The notes under the pieces: model-generated | Database searches by the model: none | What the model was told of the DNA's origin: nothing | What the model saw: only the letters and a program-made list of their open reading frames with translations | Assembly (NCBI RefSeq): GCF_000003605.2 | Contig: NW_003143801.1 | Coordinates: forward strand, 217,278-242,526 | DNA length: 25,249 nt | DNA from: Saccoglossus kowalevskii | Lineage: Eukaryota > Hemichordata > Enteropneusta > Harrimaniidae | Direction: 5' to 3' | Shown here: piece by piece, positions 1 to 20,154 of the stretch | Numbering within the stretch: position 1 is the first letter of the stretch | Layout of the letters: every line of letters starts with the position of its first letter | Program-made: the position numbers and the translations under genes

Positions 1-10477
<10,477 letters not shown>

Positions 10478-10715
10478 CTTATCAGTAACCATGGTTACAT
10501 CTACACGGAATACAAAAACTAGAGCTTCAACAAATCTAAAGTGTCAAATATAACTTTGTCCATGCCTTAATCTATTTCCCCTGTAAGCTTCATATACCTG
10601 TAGACATTCATTATTGTCACTTAAACTTGCAACAACTGTTGGCAGCCATAGCAACAACTGTTACCTTGGTTATGGCTGCTGACCTGATGAATAAACTGTT
10701 GCTCTGGTAACATCG
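10478..10715 (+). other. QARS1: QARS1 3' UTR (probable extent)
   Basis: The UTR follows the stop codon to just past the AATAAA at 10690-10695. It contains a perfect 14-bp palindrome GTAACCATGGTTAC (10485-10498), a 9-bp stem gcagccata/tatggctgc (10642-10650 with 10671-10679), and a 12-bp direct repeat gcaacaactgtt (10629, 10651). The cleavage position is inferred. Confidence 0.6.
10690..10695 (+). terminator. Poly(A) signal AATAAA of QARS1
   Basis: Canonical hexamer 213 bases past the QARS1 stop codon, followed by moderately GT-rich sequence (ctgttgctctgg). It is the first AATAAA after the stop. Confidence 0.65.
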
Positions 10716-10960
10716 CTATTTTAAATTGCTCGTCATCTCTAGCACACATGGAGTGTGTTTCTCAATTCAATTGAATCTAAAGCAACTACCGCTGTCAGGA
10801 ATAGAATTTAGAGCTTTTATTAAATTATTCAATCTTGTTCGTTTTTTCCAGACATCTAAGTACAAAGCAGAGGTGAATTCTGCCATAATTTTAGTAGGCA
10901 CAAAAACCTTAGCAAAAATGGAGTTGAAAAGCATAAACATTTCAATGCTTGTCCAAGAGA

Positions 10961-11009
10961 TGATGATGATGATGATGGTTTTTTTTGGGTTTTTTTTTTG
11001 GGGGGGGGG
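10961..11009. repeat. Simple repeats: GAT trinucleotides then T and G homopolymers
   Basis: About six GAT units at 10961-10978 lead into T-rich DNA with GGG, then T10 (10990-10999) followed at once by G10 (11000-11009). The tract is prone to slippage, and its exact length is likely unreliable. Confidence 0.9.
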
Positions 11010-11750
11010 CTATTTTACACTACACTGTAAATGCCATTCACGTAAAAAATACATGCAAGACAATCCTTATTGTCTTTCCTGTGATTGCTTGTATTTTTCT
11101 CATAAAAGTTACAGATTGACCCAGGAGTTGCATACTGACCAACTTATGAATTATGTTGATTTAGTCTGAAAGTGAATGAGTTTCTTGGTACTGGTACTTC
11201 CACAGTCTGCTAATCTTTTTCATACTATTTCCAGGTTGTGGCTATACTAAGTCAGGGCATTTAGTATTGAGCTTTCTGATTGGCAAAGAAACTCAAGAGA
11301 TTTTAGATGTATGTAAGACATGAAAATAATTTGTTTCATTTTTTTTTATTCTGGATTATTTTTAATTAATAAAAAAAAAAACAAGTTTTCTGATGTCAAG
11401 TGCCATGAAAAAAATGCACTAACGAAACAGACATCAAACTGCAATATTTTTTTTATAGTATCGGTAATGGTCTTATGCGATTTGATTTTGAATATTCAGG
11501 GTTACTTTGAATAAATCAAACCAAAATTCATACAAAATCCATGAAGTTATTAAATACATTTTTGATGAATTTCAAAACAAATACAACAGTAGAAATTAAA
11601 CTACTGTACATAGTCTCTACACTGTAGTATGTTTTTAATGAATTTGATACATAATGTTTACAAAAAAATGGTTGGCAGCACATTTTCTTTGTGACTTGAT
11701 CCAAGCACAGTCTTTCTATAGAGGGACTGGGATCCAAGTAAACAATACGG

Positions 11751-11941
11751 AACTGTCAAATACATTATTTTAGCTGGAAAGACTTTTTGGGTGTTTAGGA
11801 TGGAATTTATTTTCATTAATTTTTGACAAGTTGAATGTAAAATATAGGAGAAAATGGATATTCGCTGGATTTTATTTTCACTGAATCATCAATTCCTTCA
11901 GCGAAAATTAATTCCAAGCGAAAATAAGGTATTTTACAGTA
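11751..11941. mobile_element. MITE-like short TIR element, copy 3
   Basis: It has the same order of blocks as the copy at 8382-8593: left end aactgtcaaatacattattt, then tagctgga, gatggaatttattttcatt, tgtaaaatatagga, atattcgctggattttattt, attccaagcgaaaataag and right end tattttacagta. It is slightly shorter (191 bp), with small internal deletions. Confidence 0.87.
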
Positions 11942-13172
11942 TTATATTTGTCTACATTAAAGTATACCAACAGAATCTAAATTAGTCTGTTGTGAACAAT
12001 TTTAATCAAGATTGTTTTCAACAATGGGTTACTTACACTACTTGAAAAAGTGTGTTATGTAGGCTGGGCACATTTGCATATACCAGGGTAATAAAATCAC
12101 ACACCTATCCCATGGAATACCAATCTATTTCCTGTGATGTTTGCTGCGGTTTCCTGTCACTGTATTCTCTGATTTTATCTTGCATTATGAACATACGTAC
12201 ATCAAACTCATTGCAATGTGGCATCATTGCTCTAGCTTTGATTATCTATGTGCAAACAATCTTTTATTTAAATATCTGTCTAACTAATCTAGTACAATAC
12301 TGAAGTGTTTGCTTACGTCAGTGAATTGCTGTAGCCAATAAAAATACTAGTAGCTACATTTACTAAATAGCGTCATTGCAGCTATCTGCTTGATTTTAAT
12401 CTGTTTCGCTTTTACAGGCTAACTACATCAATGGTATTCTCTTACTGTAATTCTGACTACTTGTATTTTCAAATTAACAACTTGTCAAATATCAACATAA
12501 CATGTGATTGATTAGCTTATTAGCATAGCTGCATGGGGTGTGGTGTGGTGGGAGGGGGTTCCCCTAAGTTGTCCCATTTTAAAGAATATGATAGTAACTA
12601 GTGTGCCCTCTAATCTGATATGACGTTCCACTGTACACACAAAGATTTGCTGTAATGCTATACATCGTTCCAGTGATCTCGAAAACACCTCTATATCATC
12701 TAATTTTGTAAAATGAAATTTGTTTTTTATAAACAAAATAAGTGTAAATAGGAAGGAAATCATGCCCACAACATTCTTGTTTATGCCTCAATTTAACTAT
12801 TCTCGGGGGCAGACATCCAGGCATTTTCATCGCCTTGCAAACCATCACGGTGAAAACAAAGGCTGAAAACTACATGTGCAACATATATAAATTTGGTTTC
12901 TCAGGATCACTTCAAAGTTGAGTTTGTGTCGTTTCCTCAACTACAGCTGTTTTCACTGACTCTGATCGGCGTTCCACAGCAGCTCTCGCAGAACCCATAG
13001 AAATACATGGCACAGTGGTACACATCTTAGCAACATAGAACATTCTGACCTAGCTCCGAGAATAGTCATATTTTTTTTTACTGAATCCCGATCTTCCCAG
13101 CAGTTGTCAAGCTGATTCAACTTTGCAATGCAAAATGGCAAGCCTTTTGTAAAGTTTAGTCATTTTGTGGAC

Positions 13173-13202
13173 CACCGTCCCTCACCGTGTTGAGGGACGG
13201 TG
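13173..13202. mobile_element. 30-bp perfect palindrome with 7-bp flanking direct repeats
   Basis: Arms CACCGTCCCTCA (13173-13184) and TGAGGGACGGTG (13191-13202) are exactly complementary over 12 bp, around a 6-base loop ccgtgt. TGTGGAC lies directly against each side (13166-13172 and 13203-13209). The arrangement looks like a tiny insertion with terminal inverted repeats and a target duplication. It is far too small to be autonomous; whether it is a deletion end-product, a footprint or a hairpin RNA source is unknown. Confidence 0.6.
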
Positions 13203-14192
13203 TGTGGACATACTGAAATTGTCATCAGGGTCTACATTGTGGCACAACATTTTTACATTTCCAACATGCACAATAAATACATGTATGCTATGTGCAAAGT
13301 CAAACCTGGTTATTATGAAGTGCATTGGTTTGATTTAGCCAAAGACTATAGTCTTTGAGTTCGCTGACAATCATTGCAGTGAACATCACAGTATTGATGG
13401 CTTCCCCTGGTTTATATGTCTGAATTGTTTAAAAGACATTGTTCTCTTTGTATTGTGTAAAGCACAACTTTAATGTGTAATTGTTATGCAAATATTTGCA
13501 ATGAACAAACTTACAAACAATACACTGATAATACCTTGCCTTTATTAGTAAAAAATTTTAAAATTGAAGGAGAGCTATCTTGTATGAATCCATTCAACTT
13601 TTGTAAATGTATTCTTGTACTGATCACAGACAAAGCACATGATATAGACTCTTAGTGTTCGATATTAATTACCCCTGCGTGGGCAATGGCACAGCTTGGC
13701 AGTGGTGACAACACCCCCTACAAAGCATGCTCAAAATTACGTTTTCGTAAACAGAGATTTTCAATTGCCATAAAGCATGGAGGTAAAAAGAGAAGGGATA
13801 AAGGTACATTTTAAGCTAAATGGGGGACTTTCATTCTTGTATGTAAAATCACTTATTTTGAGAGAAGTGTTAAATGGTTACACCTCTACAATTAAGAATA
13901 ACTGAAAGCGTGAAATTGAAAAAAAAATCGTTGTGAAACGGGCATTGTGTAGTCTTACGTAAGCACTGAATGAGCTCAAAGATTACATCATTTGGGAAGT
14001 ACTAGTAGTATGTACAAATTTATTCCCCATCATAAAAAAAAAGTTCACCCCTTAAAGTTAAAATAATTGAAGCTGGGCGTGCACTCGCATTAACGTCGTC
14101 ATGTGTGTATTTTTGTCTCTCTAATCCGGCCAGCTATGTATTAATCTAATAAACAAACGAAATTATAATATACCGCACATTTCTTGTCTGGT

Positions 14193-14216
14193 CATGGAGG
14201 TGTTTATACCTCCATG
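14193..14216. repeat. 24-bp palindrome with near-identical 7-bp flanks
   Basis: Arms CATGGAGGT (14193-14201) and ACCTCCATG (14208-14216) surround the 6-base loop gtttat. The flanks are GTCTGGT (14186-14192) and GTCTGAT (14217-14223), six of seven bases identical. The architecture matches the 13173-13202 palindrome but the sequence differs. Confidence 0.55.
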
Positions 14217-14279
14217 GTCTGATCATGGAATTGAACATACCGTGGTTCTTTGTTGCGTGATTTTCGCTTGAAGGTCACT

Positions 14280-14293
14280 GCGCCATCTAGTGG
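14280..14293 (-). promoter_or_regulatory. CTCF-type binding motif
   Basis: Read on the minus strand the sequence is CCACTAGATGGCGC, an exact match to the published CTCF core CCASYAGRKGGCRS. It lies about 650 bp upstream of the DYRK2 start codon. CTCF is conserved in bilaterians and recognises closely similar motifs, so an insulator or promoter-proximal site is plausible. Occupancy is inference. Confidence 0.55.
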
Positions 14294-14634
14294 TAATATT
14301 GTGGTGATGTTTCTCATAGAAACGAGGCATATATTGTTACACTTGGAGAGCCGACTTCAACCAAACTGTAATTTTATGAATGTATTGATTACTCTAAAGT
14401 CCCGCTTTTAGTTTTATCTCTACATTTTTGCAACGCAGTACAATCTTTTTATGATATTATATAAAACATATAAAGTGCAAAATTAGACGTACGTAGATCA
14501 GAGTGCGTGCGTTGTGGAACAGCTAAATAGAGTGATCAACTGAGCTGGGGAAAAAAACTAAAATTTGATATCCCGTTACGATTGGTTGCAACTTGTCACA
14601 TGGTTTTAAACTTTGCATAAGAATGACAGTAAAC

Positions 14635-14715
14635 ATGGAGGCCGCGATGACAACAAAAAGCGCACGTGTCATTGGTCACACAAATCACGTGATCAGCAGT
14701 TGCTATCTGACGTAA
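14635..14715 (+). other. Possible upstream ORF of 26 codons before DYRK2
   Basis: The ATG at 14635 has A at -3 and G at +4, and opens 26 codons starting MEAAMTTKSARV, ending at TAA 14713-14715. It overlaps the E-box/CRE cluster, so it is transcribed only if initiation occurs further upstream. If the start lies near 14750, this is just promoter DNA. Confidence 0.2.
14663..14715 (+). promoter_or_regulatory. DYRK2 promoter-side cluster: two E-boxes, inverted CCAAT, CRE-like site
   Basis: Within 53 bp lie CACGTG (14663-14668), ATTGG (14671-14675, inverted CCAAT), the 10-bp palindrome ATCACGTGAT (14684-14693) and TGACGTAA (14708-14715). CACGTG binds bHLH-zip factors (USF, MYC/MAX, MiT/TFE); TGACGTAA is a CREB/ATF-type site. 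A TATA-like tatttatg follows at 14719-14726. The clustering just upstream of the coding exon suggests a core or proximal promoter, but the transcription start has not been located. Confidence 0.55.
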
Positions 14716-14810
14716 TGCTATTTATGCAGGGAAGCGATCGAGTCGTTATAGCAACAGTCCCTGAATATCCGAGTTGACGGGGGAAAAAAAACAGCAACAT
14801 TTTCAAGGTA

Positions 14811-14819
14811 GCCATCTTG
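14811..14819 (-). promoter_or_regulatory. YY1-like motif near probable DYRK2 start site
   Basis: GCCATCTTG is the reverse complement of CAAGATGGC, the YY1 core. In animal promoters such sites often sit just downstream of the transcription start, which fits a start around 14740-14800. Suggestive only. Confidence 0.4.
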
Positions 14820-14936
14820 TTTGCCGCACCGGACAATATTCACGCCGTCTCGATGGACATATCCAGGTAAAATCTCCCATTTTCTTCATCGTTTGGGCAG
14901 ATTATTATTCCTGCAACAATTTAAGTGTGTTCGGGG

Positions 14937-16718
14937 ATGATTATGGCGGCGACAGAAGCTGATACCCTGACGAGGAAGCCACAGCAAGTAACACGGACGC
15001 GTTCACTAGTTACAACAACGGGTACGGGTGCCGCCTATGCACACCATCTAGCGGACGCGTCAAGGACTGTTGGCGATCCTGCCTCGCATGTTGAACTGCC
15101 ACCTATAGCACCTGCAAAAACGCATCATCGTCACCACCATATTACGACTAAACATGAGGCATTAGGAAGCGTGCAAGTACAACAACTGTATGATGACGAT
15201 CACCATAAGCAAATCCACGGCGAAGGTTCCCATGTGCATCATAATCACCATATACATCATGTACAACCGCAGCCTCCACCGCCATTGCCCGATGTCAGAA
15301 GACAGCATAGTGCTGCTAGTCTCGGCTCTAAATCGGGATCGGCAAAGGGTAAAATTACGACCATGTCTCCGGAAGAATCCATGAAGCAATACATGCATAA
15401 GCTAACGTCATTCGAGCACCACGAGATTTTCAACTATCCCAGTATCTACTTCGTCGGACCAAACTCGAAGAAGCGTCAGGGTGTTATAGGTGGCCCCAAT
15501 AACTGTGGTTACGACGACGATCAAGGATCATACCTACATGTGCCCCACGATCACATAGCTTACAGGTACGAAGTACTCAAAGTGATCGGCAAAGGTAGCT
15601 TTGGACAGGTTGTGAAAGCCTACGATCACAAAACTAACCAGCATATTGCGTTGAAAATGGTTAGGAACGAGAAAAGGTTTCATCGGCAGGCGCAGGAAGA
15701 AATTAGGATTCTTGACCACCTTAGAAAACAAGACAAGGATAATAACATGAATATTATACACATGCTGGAAAATTTCAATTTTCGAAATCATATGTGTATT
15801 ACGTTCGAGCTACTTAGTATGAATTTGTATGAACTCATCAAGAAAAACAAGTTTCAAGGATTTAGCTTACAACTTGTTAGGAAGTTTGCACATTCGCTTT
15901 TACAATGTCTAGATGCCCTCCACAGAAATAGGATTATCCATTGTGATCTAAAGCCAGAGAATATTCTCCTAAAGCAACAGGGTCGCAGCGGGATTAAGGT
16001 GATTGATTTTGGATCAAGCTGCTATGAGCATCAGCGTATTTATACATACATCCAGAGTCGGTTTTATCGTGCTCCAGAAGTTATACTTGGGGCACGTTAT
16101 GGAATGCCTATTGATATGTGGAGCTTTGGTTGTATATTAGCAGAACTTTTGACTGGATACCCTCTTCTTCCTGGTGAAGATGAGGGTGATCAGCTGGCAT
16201 GTACCATTGAATTAATGGGAACGCCACCTCAGAAGCTGTTGGATCAAGCAAAACGGAGTAAAAATTTCTTCAGTTCAAAAGGTTATCCTCGCTATTGTAC
16301 AGTTACAACGCTACCAGATGGTTCAACCGTCCTCAACGGAGGTAGGTCACGAAGAGGAAAGATGCGTGGCTCACCTGGTAGCAAGGATCTGGTCAAGGGG
16401 TTAAAAGGATGTGATGACCCTCTCTTTCTTGATTTCCTTCGTAAATGCCTAGAGTGGGATCCTACTACGAGAATGACACCAAACCAGGCACTTCGACATC
16501 CTTGGTTACGTCGGCGACTCCCTAAGCCACCAACCCAGGAAAGTTCGGCGTCAGCACGTCACAGGCGCCACAGTAGTTCAGGGGCTGTTGCTAAGCTTCC
16601 CCCTGGTGCCGTAGCCAGTGGTAAAACCCGTCAAGTAGCTCCTGCTGGAGCCCCAGATGGACATCCAACAGCACATGGCTATACACAGCGCACGGTACTG
16701 CCCAAGATAGTCAGTTAA
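14937..16718 (+). CDS. DYRK2: Dual-specificity tyrosine-phosphorylation-regulated kinase 2 (DYRK2 orthologue)
   Basis: A class II DYRK kinase of 593 aa that phosphorylates Ser/Thr substrates after autophosphorylating its own activation-loop tyrosine; family roles include cell-cycle, ubiquitin-ligase scaffolding and stress signalling. Seen: an N-terminal LTRKP and VQVQQL as in vertebrate DYRK2; a His-rich arm (63-108); the DYRK-homology box [20 protein letters not shown] (156-175); a KKR nuclear signal (178-180); [13 protein letters not shown]; the kinase domain (about 211-524) with GKGSFGQV (218-225), Lys240, HCDLKPEN with catalytic Asp337, DFG Asp357, and YTY with Tyr371 as the autophosphorylated residue; CMGC insert NGGRSRRGK; and C-terminus [10 protein letters not shown]. 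Human DYRK2 is 601 aa. ATG 14937 is first in frame after TAA 14922; ATG 14943 has the better Kozak context. The coding sequence has no intron. Confidence 0.96.
   Translation: MIMAATEADTLTRKPQQVTRTRSLVTTTGTGAAYAHHLADASRTVGDPASHVELPPIAPAKTHHRHHHITTKHEALGSVQVQQLYDDDHHKQIHGEGSHVHHNHHIHHVQPQPPPPLPDVRRQHSAASLGSKSGSAKGKITTMSPEESMKQYMHKLTSFEHHEIFNYPSIYFVGPNSKKRQGVIGGPNNCGYDDDQGSYLHVPHDHIAYRYEVLKVIGKGSFGQVVKAYDHKTNQHIALKMVRNEKRFHRQAQEEIRILDHLRKQDKDNNMNIIHMLENFNFRNHMCITFELLSMNLYELIKKNKFQGFSLQLVRKFAHSLLQCLDALHRNRIIHCDLKPENILLKQQGRSGIKVIDFGSSCYEHQRIYTYIQSRFYRAPEVILGARYGMPIDMWSFGCILAELLTGYPLLPGEDEGDQLACTIELMGTPPQKLLDQAKRSKNFFSSKGYPRYCTVTTLPDGSTVLNGGRSRRGKMRGSPGSKDLVKGLKGCDDPLFLDFLRKCLEWDPTTRMTPNQALRHPWLRRRLPKPPTQESSASARHRRHSSSGAVAKLPPGAVASGKTRQVAPAGAPDGHPTAHGYTQRTVLPKIVS
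15123..15260 (+). other. DYRK2: Histidine-rich segment of the DYRK2 N-terminal arm
   Basis: It encodes residues 63-108, with 16 histidines in 46 positions, including HHRHHH and [10 protein letters not shown], followed by a proline run (QPQPPPPLP). The conserved VQVQQL motif lies inside it. In human DYRK2 the corresponding part has few histidines and carries the TTQ sequence around the reported ATM site; I see no TQ here. DYRK1A carries a His repeat at its C-terminus that directs nuclear-speckle targeting, so a localisation or condensation role is possible by analogy. Confidence 0.85.
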
Positions 16719-17680
16719 TGATGATATGTTACCTTGAACTGAAAACTGTGTACACCCAGTGTACTTATAAATTACATAGACTGAAATGTTGTGTACATAA
16801 TTTTACCCCCTGCAGGGAATGAATCAAATTGTATCATCCACTTTGTGTGTGGAATTTTTTTAACAAAAAAGATTATTCTTACCCTTGAAGGATGTATCGT
16901 TGAACAGATTTTAATATAATTTTTAAAGAAATTAACGATATAAACTTTAAGATGCCTTAAGATATTTTAGATTATTTTTTTTTTGAACACTGAAACATGA
17001 CACAGTTTTATCTACAAATTGTGTGCCGTGTGTGAGTTGTCTGGTTCTACACTGTCAGCTTTTGAAAACACTGTAAATATAATTGCAGAGGAATGTACAT
17101 TGAATATTTTTTTTCTGTTGTGGTCATTTCCCTGCGTCTGTCTTGCATATATTACATTCCAATTGACGTCATTCTGTTCATGCCTTTTTTTTCTGGGCCT
17201 CATTACTGTTGGCATGGTTTATTGCATTCAGAGTGTGTGTAGGGGAGGGGGGATATGAATGTTTTGTTTTTATTTTTACAAGTGAAAAAAAAGTGAGCTC
17301 CGTCCGTTGTTAATTTTAAAGTGCAGAAGCTTAAGAGTTTTATTTTGTATGTAGAAATGTTACAATACTCAGGCCCCTTTTAATGTAGTAGATGTTGCCT
17401 GGAGACAAGAGCACATTGAATTTTACCTGTATACTACTTATCTGTGGATTTAATTTATGATCGCACATCATGAAATGAATATCTTGGGCAATACTGAATG
17501 AATGTATTTCACATTGAATGTGAATATTTGAAATTACTACATACCGATAGGGCTAAAAGAACCCATTATTGGGTAACTTTATAATTTGCTGTGTCAGGGT
17601 GAATATATTTATGTCTCTTGTTTTCACAGAAACTTGATGTAAATTGTAAATAAAGTAACCACATTTTAGAACTAGTTTTA
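16719..17680 (+). other. DYRK2: DYRK2 3' UTR, shortest likely extent
   Basis: AT-rich sequence after TAA 16716-16718 up to the first AATAAA at 17649-17654. It contains Pumilio-type TGTAAATA at about 17070 and 17646, and one ACATTCCA (17154-17161), an 8-mer complement to the miR-1 seed. The longer open frames here lack homology. Confidence 0.55.
17649..17654 (+). terminator. Candidate DYRK2 poly(A) signal (proximal)
   Basis: AATAAA within ttgtaaataaagtaacc, about 930 bases past the stop, followed by T-rich sequence. It is the first canonical hexamer after the coding sequence. Confidence 0.5.
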
Positions 17681-17823
17681 GAAAATATTTTTCTATATTC
17701 TGTTTCTGACCAAATATAATAATAACTGTTGGTGAGGTCCATTCTGAAATATGTGCTTTATATACGATGATCGTGTAGAAGCAAGTCCTCTCCCCACAAT
17801 GTGAAGTGATTCCATCATATTTA

Positions 17824-17829
17824 AATAAA
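17824..17829 (+). terminator. Candidate DYRK2 poly(A) signal (second)
   Basis: AATAAA followed within about 75 bases by a GT/T-rich stretch (tgttggtgcc, then long T runs around 17907-17927), a typical downstream element. Confidence 0.45.
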
Positions 17830-20140
17830 AAGAAGACGCGCTCTTTGCCGTGTACTGTTCTCTTAAAACCCTTTCCATCCATTTTCAAGTGTCTGTTGGT
17901 GCCAATGTTTTTTTTGTTTTTTTTTCTGTACACAGACCAAACTGCTTGTCCTTTTTTTGCGACAATGTGTGTTATAACTATATTTTTAATAATTGTACAA
18001 ATAGCCAGTTTTTTAATCCCCCTGTTGACTTAAATGGTGTTCATTTATATAATGTACTGTATAAAATTGATTCACTTTTTTGGCATGCAGAGCTGATGTT
18101 TGCATTGTGACCTCGGTCATTAGTTCACTGTGCTGTGGTGCATACATGCAAACATACAGCACTCTGCCAGACTGTGATGCTTTCATTAAACTGTTCCCAA
18201 ACCACTGTTGATAATTATTATAGCGAGTGATTTTTTTTTTTGAATTACAATTTAATGTGCGGGGGATACCCATACTGCTTGGTCAGTAAATGATTAAAAT
18301 GAGTATTCCTAAAGAAACTATACATGTTGTCTGTTGTTGTTTTTTTCACTTCTTTAAATTATATAACTCCCGGAATACTCAGTACCTTGTGCTGTTGTAC
18401 ACCAACATGTCTATTAACACACTCTGTACTGTAGGTATCAGCTGTCATTTCCCACATTGTATTTTTATAAAAATCAACATTTCGTTGGTGACCTCTCCTC
18501 TGCATTCATGGGTGGCCTTAAACCATGCAGCTACAGATTGCATTCATTGATCTCTTTGTTCACAGGCACTCCTGCTGTTTTGTGATGTGTTTTGTGGATG
18601 CCATTGGCATACAAGTTGACAACTTTAAAGACCTATTCTCTCGATTATTGTTTTAACAGTGATTTGCTGGTATATTTGAGACAGTTTTAAACCAAATGAA
18701 AATTGTCATTTTTTTGGGGAGATCTGTAAATGGTTTGACCATTGAATGTACAAAAGACTGTTGATTGAATAGTGACCTATTAAGGCAGTGCAATGCAATG
18801 AACTGAATACTTTAAAAACAAGGTCAATGCATTTGTATGGTTTCTCTGGATCAGCAAATGTAAACATTCACAACTAATGTGATTTTTGTGGATACTTAAT
18901 TTCATGTGAGACTGAATCACAGATGTTCCCTGTTATCTCGTCAAATGACAGCTTGTCAAATTTGGGTTGGGAGGTCTAGTAATTATTTAGACTAGCCTGT
19001 TTAACAATTCAGCAAGCCTGTTTCACACAGTTGTTGTCTATTCACTTTGCATAATTAATTTATATAAACCATAATGCATTTCCTTTGTGCCCAAAACCCC
19101 TATTTGCCAAAGATCTGATTATTCAAACTTGAACTGTCTTTGCATGGGGTCTTTTATTTTGGGTCCCTTGTCTGAGATTTTATTCCAGAGATGTATGTGT
19201 TCATGCAGAATCATTTGGTACAATTGTTTTGGGCCGACTTTTGAAATATATATATTTTGTGTCCGTTTGAAATTGAATACAAAATGATATCATGAAGCAG
19301 AGATGTCTGTTTATTTCATCATTTTCTAAGGTTTCATGATGCTTTGATTCAACTATACAAAAACGAAAACTTGTATTTGTATGCAGAGAACTATAAAGAA
19401 GCTAATTTGACGAACATCTGTGACCATGTATTAAAATAACTCTAATCGCATTGTAGATGCTTGGATTTACAAAATCTATCCATGTTTGGCTTCACAAAAA
19501 ATATATAAAACAGACTTTATGGCAAGTAATCACTTGCCTCATCAATCACTTGCCCAAATCAAGACCCAGAAGACCAAATTAGCACCCTCTCAATCCACAG
19601 AATTTGTTAAGAAATTTTAACAGCACAGCTTCTTTTGTCAGTCTGTTACTCTGTTCAGAAGAGTTATTTTTAGCTCCCAGGTCATTTTTAAGAGTTCTGA
19701 AAAAAAATGCACTTTAGTTTGAATTTTCTGCAGCAGTTAGGTGACGTAAAGGCAAACTTGGATTTGGCACAATATTGATTCCATTGTACACAAAAATTAT
19801 AGGTAACTTGTCTGCAACCATAATATTATCATTTTGCTAGTGCTAACAAAAAAAAATATTAACATGACCACTGCTGAATCCAAAATGACATCGATTCAAA
19901 CCATGCAGACAACATTTTGGTTTTACGATATATACGATGAATGATTGCCTGTTAATGTGCATCCGATGATGTCATGTTTTAGAATCATGGATGACTGGGT
20001 GGAGTACACAGGGTGTCGTCTATTACCTGCTGACCTCACTATGCACAGGTGGTACTGCTTTGATGAATATTCAACGTTATTTACTTGAACAGACAAAAAT
20101 TGCTTCTGTCACAATGAGAACTATTCATGTCATGTACTCT

Positions 20141-20154
20141 GTTGCCATGGCAAC
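20141..20154. promoter_or_regulatory. X-box (RFX-type) palindrome
   Basis: GTTGCCATGGCAAC is a perfect 14-bp palindrome and a perfect fit to the RFX X-box form GTNRCC-N2-RGYNAC. It lies about 3.4 kb downstream of the DYRK2 stop. X-boxes are normally promoter-proximal in ciliary genes, so here an enhancer or chance occurrence is possible. Confidence 0.4.

Larger units (their letters stand above)
10716..14279. other. Intergenic region between QARS1 and DYRK2
   Basis: No conserved coding block was found on either strand; open frames of up to about 147 codons lack homology, and several start at non-ATG codons. It contains simple repeats (10961-11009), a TIR-family copy (11751-11941), a G-rich run near 12535-12560, and two mini-palindromes flanked by 7-bp repeats (13166-13209, 14186-14223). 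DYRK2 5' UTR exons could begin here but cannot be called from sequence alone. Confidence 0.7.

Noticed and set aside
10726..11169. 147-codon frame downstream of QARS1
   Set aside because: It starts at a non-ATG codon and runs through GAT, T and G simple repeats, with no homology.
12052..12303. 83-codon hydrophobic frame in the intergenic region
   Set aside because: It starts at a non-ATG codon. Hydrophobicity is expected from T-rich DNA and no family was recognised.
15162..15791. Minus-strand and alternative-frame ORFs inside DYRK2
   Set aside because: Shadows of the conserved kinase coding sequence, produced by CAT/ATG-rich histidine codons.
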